Shown piece after piece: positions 6,172 through 9,170 of a DNA stretch of 9,170 nt. The stretch's first letter is position 1. Each line of letters starts with the position of its first letter. The DNA comes from Tardiphaga sp. (GTDB lineage: Bacteria; Pseudomonadota; Alphaproteobacteria; Rhizobiales; Xanthobacteraceae), in the NCBI GenBank assembly GCA_014377915.1, contig JACMOT010000018.1, positions 1 through 9,170 on the forward strand, in the 5' to 3' direction. Position numbers and translations under genes: made by a program. Below the pieces are notes generated by a model that ran no database searches, was not told the DNA's origin, and saw nothing but the letters and a program-made list of their open reading frames with translations.

Positions 6172-8469
6172 GTGATGCATCGCTCCCTGTTGTCGTCGGC
6201 CGGACTGGCGCTGCTTGCCGCTCTCTCGGGCATCGGGGAGGCCCCCGCGCAGGCAGTCACCGCGCTGCCGCCGGTTGAGGTAATGGCGCCGGACCGCCGC
6301 GCAGCGAGGCCCGGCAGACCGCGCAACGTCGCGCCGGGCGCCCGCCTTGTCGCGTTGCGGACCGCGCCGTCCATGGCGGGGAATAGCGGCCGCGCCGGCC
6401 TGTCCGGCACCCACGAGGCGGCCGCGCCGGCCGCTTCCGCCAGCGAAAAGACCATCAGCGGCGCCGACGTCAATGCGCGGCCATTGTCGCGGCCGGCGGA
6501 AGCGCTGGAAGTGGTGCCCGGCCTGATCGTCACCCAGCACTCCGGAGACGGCAAGGCCAACCAGTATTTTTTGCGGGGGGTGAACCTCGACCATGGCACC
6601 GATCTGGCGATCTCCGTCGACGGCATGCCGGTCAACATGCGGACCCATGCGCATGGCCAGGGCTATGCTGATCTGAATTTTCTCATCCCTGAACTGATCG
6701 GTTCGGTAGCTGTCCGAAAAGGTCCGTATTTTGCCGATGATGGGGATTTTTCGTCGGTCGGCGCGGTCCATGTCAGCCTGCTCGACGGCGTCATGAAGAC
6801 GATGGCCTCGATCACGGCAGGCAGTTTTGGCTATCGCCGCGGCTTCGGCGTCACCTCCGCGAAGCTCGGCGAGGGCACGCTGCTGGTCGCCGCCGAGGCG
6901 CAGGCCTATAACGGCCCGTGGGATCATCCCGACGAACTGCGCAAACTGAACGGCGTGATGCGCTATAGCCAGGGCACGGTCACCGATGGCTTTTCGCTGA
7001 CCGCGATGGCTTATGCCAACCGTTGGAATTCCACCGACCAGGTACCGCTGCGCGCGATCACCTCGGGCGAGATCGGCCGCTACGGCGCACTCGACGCCAG
7101 CGACGGCGGCAATTCCAGCCGCTTCTCGCTGTCCGGCCGTTGGGCGCAAAGTGACGAGCACGGCTCCTCGAAAGCCAACTTCTACGTCATCAAGAGTTCG
7201 CTCAATCTGTGGAATAATTTTACCTATTTTCTCAGCAATCCGCTCGATGGCGACCAGTTTCACCAGCACGATGATCGCGTGGTGGGCGGCATCAATGCCT
7301 CGCATACCTTCAACACCCGGATGGCTGGTTTCCGCAGCGAATCCGAGATCGGCGTGCAGAGCCGCTACGACGACATCCGGCTCGATCTGAACAACAGCGT
7401 GCAGCGCCAATTCCTGTCGCCGATCCGCTCTGATGCCGTGAAGCAGGGCAGCGTCGGCGTATTCGTGCAGAATACGATGTTCTGGACCGACTGGCTGCGC
7501 AGCACCGCCGGCTGGCGCGGCGATTTTTACGACGCTTCGGTGCAATCTTTTTTCACGGCGGGCAATTCCGGCAACGCCAATGCCTTCATCGGCAGTCCGA
7601 AGCTCGGCCTCGTGCTCGGCCCGTTCGCGAAGGCCGAGCTGTTCCTGAATGCCGGTGAAGGCTTTCACAGCAACGATGCCCGCGGCGTCACCATTCGTGA
7701 ATCGCCGCTCGATGGCTCGCCGGTGGAGCGCTCGCCGTTTCTGGTCAAGACCAGAGGTGCCGAAATCGGTCTGCGCACGAGGCCAGTCCCCGGGCTGACC
7801 AGCTCGGTGGCGCTGTTCATGCTGGATTCGGCTTCCGAAATCCTGTTCGTCGGCGACGCCGGTGATACCGAGGCGAGTCGTCCGAGCCGGCGCGTCGGCG
7901 TGGAATGGAGCAACGATTATTGGCCGGTGTCGTGGCTGTCGGTCGAAGGCGAATTGGCGGTCACCCGCGCCCGGTTTCGTGGTGACAACGCCGGCCAGGC
8001 CGACGCCTACAGCGCCCCCGCAGGGTTTTCGCAGGCGCAGACCGGCAACGCGCCGGGCCATCTCATTCCCGGAGCGCCGAACATGGTCGCCAGCGCCGGC
8101 ATTCGCCTGGGCCAGGCCACCGGCTGGTTCGGCGCGCGGCGCTATCGCTACTTTGGCCCGCGGCCGCTGTCCGAGGACGGCGCCTTCGTCTCGCCGGCCA
8201 CCGGCCTGCTGAATGGCCAGCTCGGTTATCGCTTTGCAAACGGCTGGCGCCTCCAGCTCGATGGCTTCAACCTGCTGGACAGCAAGACCGATCAGATCAC
8301 GTACGCCTATGGCTCGTTGCTGAAGTTGGACTCGCTGTTCGCGATGTGCTTCCCGCCAGCGGGTGCGCCGACTGCGCCTGCGGCGGTGTGCCAGACCGGG
8401 GTGATGGACCGCGTGCTGCACCCCGTCGAACCGCTGGCCCTGCGTATTACTGTCGCTGGACAGTTCTGA
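6172..8469 (+). CDS. TonB-dependent outer-membrane receptor, probable nickel uptake
   Basis: Energy-coupled outer-membrane importer, 765 residues. A signal peptide (MMHRSLLSSAGLALLAALSG...) ends with APAQA, with cleavage expected after residue 28. A TonB-box-like PPVEVMAP follows, then an Ala/Pro/Arg-rich linker. The plug domain (about 90-205) contains NQYFLRGVNLDHGTDLAISVD, NMRTHAHGQGYADLNF and VRKGPYFADDGDFSSVG. The remainder is the beta-barrel, ending LHPVEPLALRITVAGQF with the terminal Phe typical of outer-membrane barrels. The start is GTG 6172 or ATG 6175; an in-frame TAG at 6157 excludes anything earlier. No clear Shine-Dalgarno is visible. Substrate is inferred from the adjacent NikR operator and divergent nikR: nickel, free or chelated. 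Cys726 and Cys740, the only cysteines I see, lie in what should be the last external loop. Confidence 0.9.
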   Translation: MMHRSLLSSAGLALLAALSGIGEAPAQAVTALPPVEVMAPDRRAARPGRPRNVAPGARLVALRTAPSMAGNSGRAGLSGTHEAAAPAASASEKTISGADVNARPLSRPAEALEVVPGLIVTQHSGDGKANQYFLRGVNLDHGTDLAISVDGMPVNMRTHAHGQGYADLNFLIPELIGSVAVRKGPYFADDGDFSSVGAVHVSLLDGVMKTMASITAGSFGYRRGFGVTSAKLGEGTLLVAAEAQAYNGPWDHPDELRKLNGVMRYSQGTVTDGFSLTAMAYANRWNSTDQVPLRAITSGEIGRYGALDASDGGNSSRFSLSGRWAQSDEHGSSKANFYVIKSSLNLWNNFTYFLSNPLDGDQFHQHDDRVVGGINASHTFNTRMAGFRSESEIGVQSRYDDIRLDLNNSVQRQFLSPIRSDAVKQGSVGVFVQNTMFWTDWLRSTAGWRGDFYDASVQSFFTAGNSGNANAFIGSPKLGLVLGPFAKAELFLNAGEGFHSNDARGVTIRESPLDGSPVERSPFLVKTRGAEIGLRTRPVPGLTSSVALFMLDSASEILFVGDAGDTEASRPSRRVGVEWSNDYWPVSWLSVEGELAVTRARFRGDNAGQADAYSAPAGFSQAQTGNAPGHLIPGAPNMVASAGIRLGQATGWFGARRYRYFGPRPLSEDGAFVSPATGLLNGQLGYRFANGWRLQLDGFNLLDSKTDQITYAYGSLLKLDSLFAMCFPPAGAPTAPAAVCQTGVMDRVLHPVEPLALRITVAGQF

Positions 8470-8512
8470 GTCTGTCACGGTGCCGCTTGCGCAACCCGAA
8501 CCGACCGACCAT

Positions 8513-8544
8513 CATCTCCCCAAAAGCAAAAGCCCAGGGAGATG
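8513..8544 (+). promoter_or_regulatory. Hairpin sequestering the lactonase ribosome binding site
   Basis: CATCTCCC (8513-8520) is perfectly complementary to GGGAGATG (8537-8544) across a 16-base loop. The right arm contains the ribosome binding site AGGGAG of the next gene. In mRNA this 8-bp stem would mask it, so translation could be structure-controlled. The pairing is seen directly; regulation is inference. Confidence 0.5.
8536..8541 (+). promoter_or_regulatory. Ribosome binding site of the lactonase-family gene
   Basis: AGGGAG ends 6 bases before ATG 8548 but directly abuts the in-frame ATG at 8542, so 8548 is the better start. Confidence 0.65.
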
Positions 8545-8547
8545 TTA

Positions 8548-9170
8548 ATGCCCGCTTCCTCGCGTTCCGCTGCGCGTCTATCGTTGATGGCGCGTACCCG
8601 CCGTTTCTGCGCGGCATGGTTCCAGGCCGGCATCATTGTAGCAATGGGAGTGCTCATGTCGTCGGCCCACGCCGCCAGTTTTGTCTATGTCGGCAATGCC
8701 GACAGCCAGGACATCACTGTCCTCGAAATGAAACCGGACGGGACGCTCAAGGCGGTCGAGACCGTGGCGGTGCCGGGTCCGTCCAGGCCGGGCGGTTCGC
8801 TGCCGCTTGCAATCAGCCCGGAAAAGGACCGGCTCTATGCCGGCCTGCGCAACGAGCCCTATTCGGCGGTCGCCTTCGGCATCGACGCGAAGTCGGGGCG
8901 GCTGACGCTGATCGGCGCCGGCCCGCTGGCGGATTCGATGGCCTATCTGTCGATCGACCGAACCGGGCGTTTCCTGATGGGGGCGTCCTATGGCGGCAAC
9001 AAGGTGGCGGTGCATCCGATCGGGCCGAATGGCGTGCTCGCGCCGGCGCTGCAGGTCATCGCCACCGAGCCCAACGCCCATTGCATCATCTTCGACCCCA
9101 GCAACCATTATGTGCTGCACACCAGCCTCGGCGGCGACGTCATCTATCAGCAGAAATTCGATGCCGCGAA
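8548..9170 (+). CDS. Secreted beta-propeller lactonase-family protein, 3' end outside window
   Basis: The 207 visible codons match the 6-phosphogluconolactonase (Pgl/YbhE) seven-bladed propeller family. Blade repeats are evident: ASFVYVGNADSQDITVLEMKPDGTLK, LAISPEKDRLYAGLRNEPYSAVAFGID, LSIDRTGRFLMGASYGGNKVAVHPI and IIFDPSNHYVLHTSLGGDVIYQ. Cytosolic Pgl lacks a signal sequence, but this one has about 42 N-terminal residues with basic residues, a hydrophobic stretch (AGIIVAMGVLM) and an AHA cleavage site, so it is probably periplasmic. ATG 8587 is an alternative start that would give a more ordinary signal peptide. The gene lies 78 bp after the receptor on the same strand and may share its transcript and NikR control. 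The real substrate is unknown: the family also includes sugar lactonases and propellers with no known activity. About 150 residues are probably missing. Confidence 0.85.
   Translation, partial: MPASSRSAARLSLMARTRRFCAAWFQAGIIVAMGVLMSSAHAASFVYVGNADSQDITVLEMKPDGTLKAVETVAVPGPSRPGGSLPLAISPEKDRLYAGLRNEPYSAVAFGIDAKSGRLTLIGAGPLADSMAYLSIDRTGRFLMGASYGGNKVAVHPIGPNGVLAPALQVIATEPNAHCIIFDPSNHYVLHTSLGGDVIYQQKFDAA

Noticed and set aside
6088..8478. 796-residue open frame on the minus strand
   Set aside because: It is antisense to the TonB-dependent receptor and has no recognisable domain; the GC-rich codon pattern removes stops from the opposite strand.

Overview
The window is GC-rich DNA typical of an alphaproteobacterium. 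The codon bias, the bacterial sarcosine oxidase operon, and an interspersed palindrome of the ATTGCGAG...GCAATCCAG...CTGGATTGC...CTCGCAA type all suggest a Bradyrhizobium/Rhodopseudomonas-like organism. That placement comes from pattern recognition, not from a database search.

Left part (1-4459, minus strand): the front of a heterotetrameric sarcosine oxidase operon, read right to left as soxB, soxD, soxA. soxA runs off the left edge. soxD and soxA overlap by ATGA, and soxB and soxD are 6 bp apart, so the genes are probably translationally coupled. The enzyme oxidatively demethylates sarcosine to glycine and passes the methyl carbon to tetrahydrofolate. The gamma subunit gene (soxG) would be expected beyond the left edge. 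Upstream of soxB, on the same strand, is a 42-residue single-pass membrane protein of unknown function with a good Shine-Dalgarno sequence. A perfect 9-bp inverted repeat overlaps its stop codon.

Middle (4565-5612): an aldo/keto reductase of the DkgB type on the plus strand converges on nikR. Between them are two palindromic elements: a CCCTCTCCC/GGGAGAGGG hairpin just after the reductase stop, and an interspersed repeat whose left arm carries an additional 28-bp palindrome.

Right part (5613-9170): nikR (nickel-responsive repressor, minus strand) is divergent from a large TonB-dependent outer-membrane receptor (plus strand). The 91-bp gap between them holds a textbook NikR operator, GTATGA-N16-TCATAC. 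The receptor is followed by a secreted beta-propeller lactonase-family protein that is cut by the right edge. The ribosome binding site of that gene lies inside an 8-bp hairpin. The simplest reading is a nickel-uptake module: NikR with nickel bound represses the receptor and itself, so outer-membrane nickel import is switched on when nickel is scarce. The role of the lactonase-like protein in this module is unknown and is the least explained part of the window.
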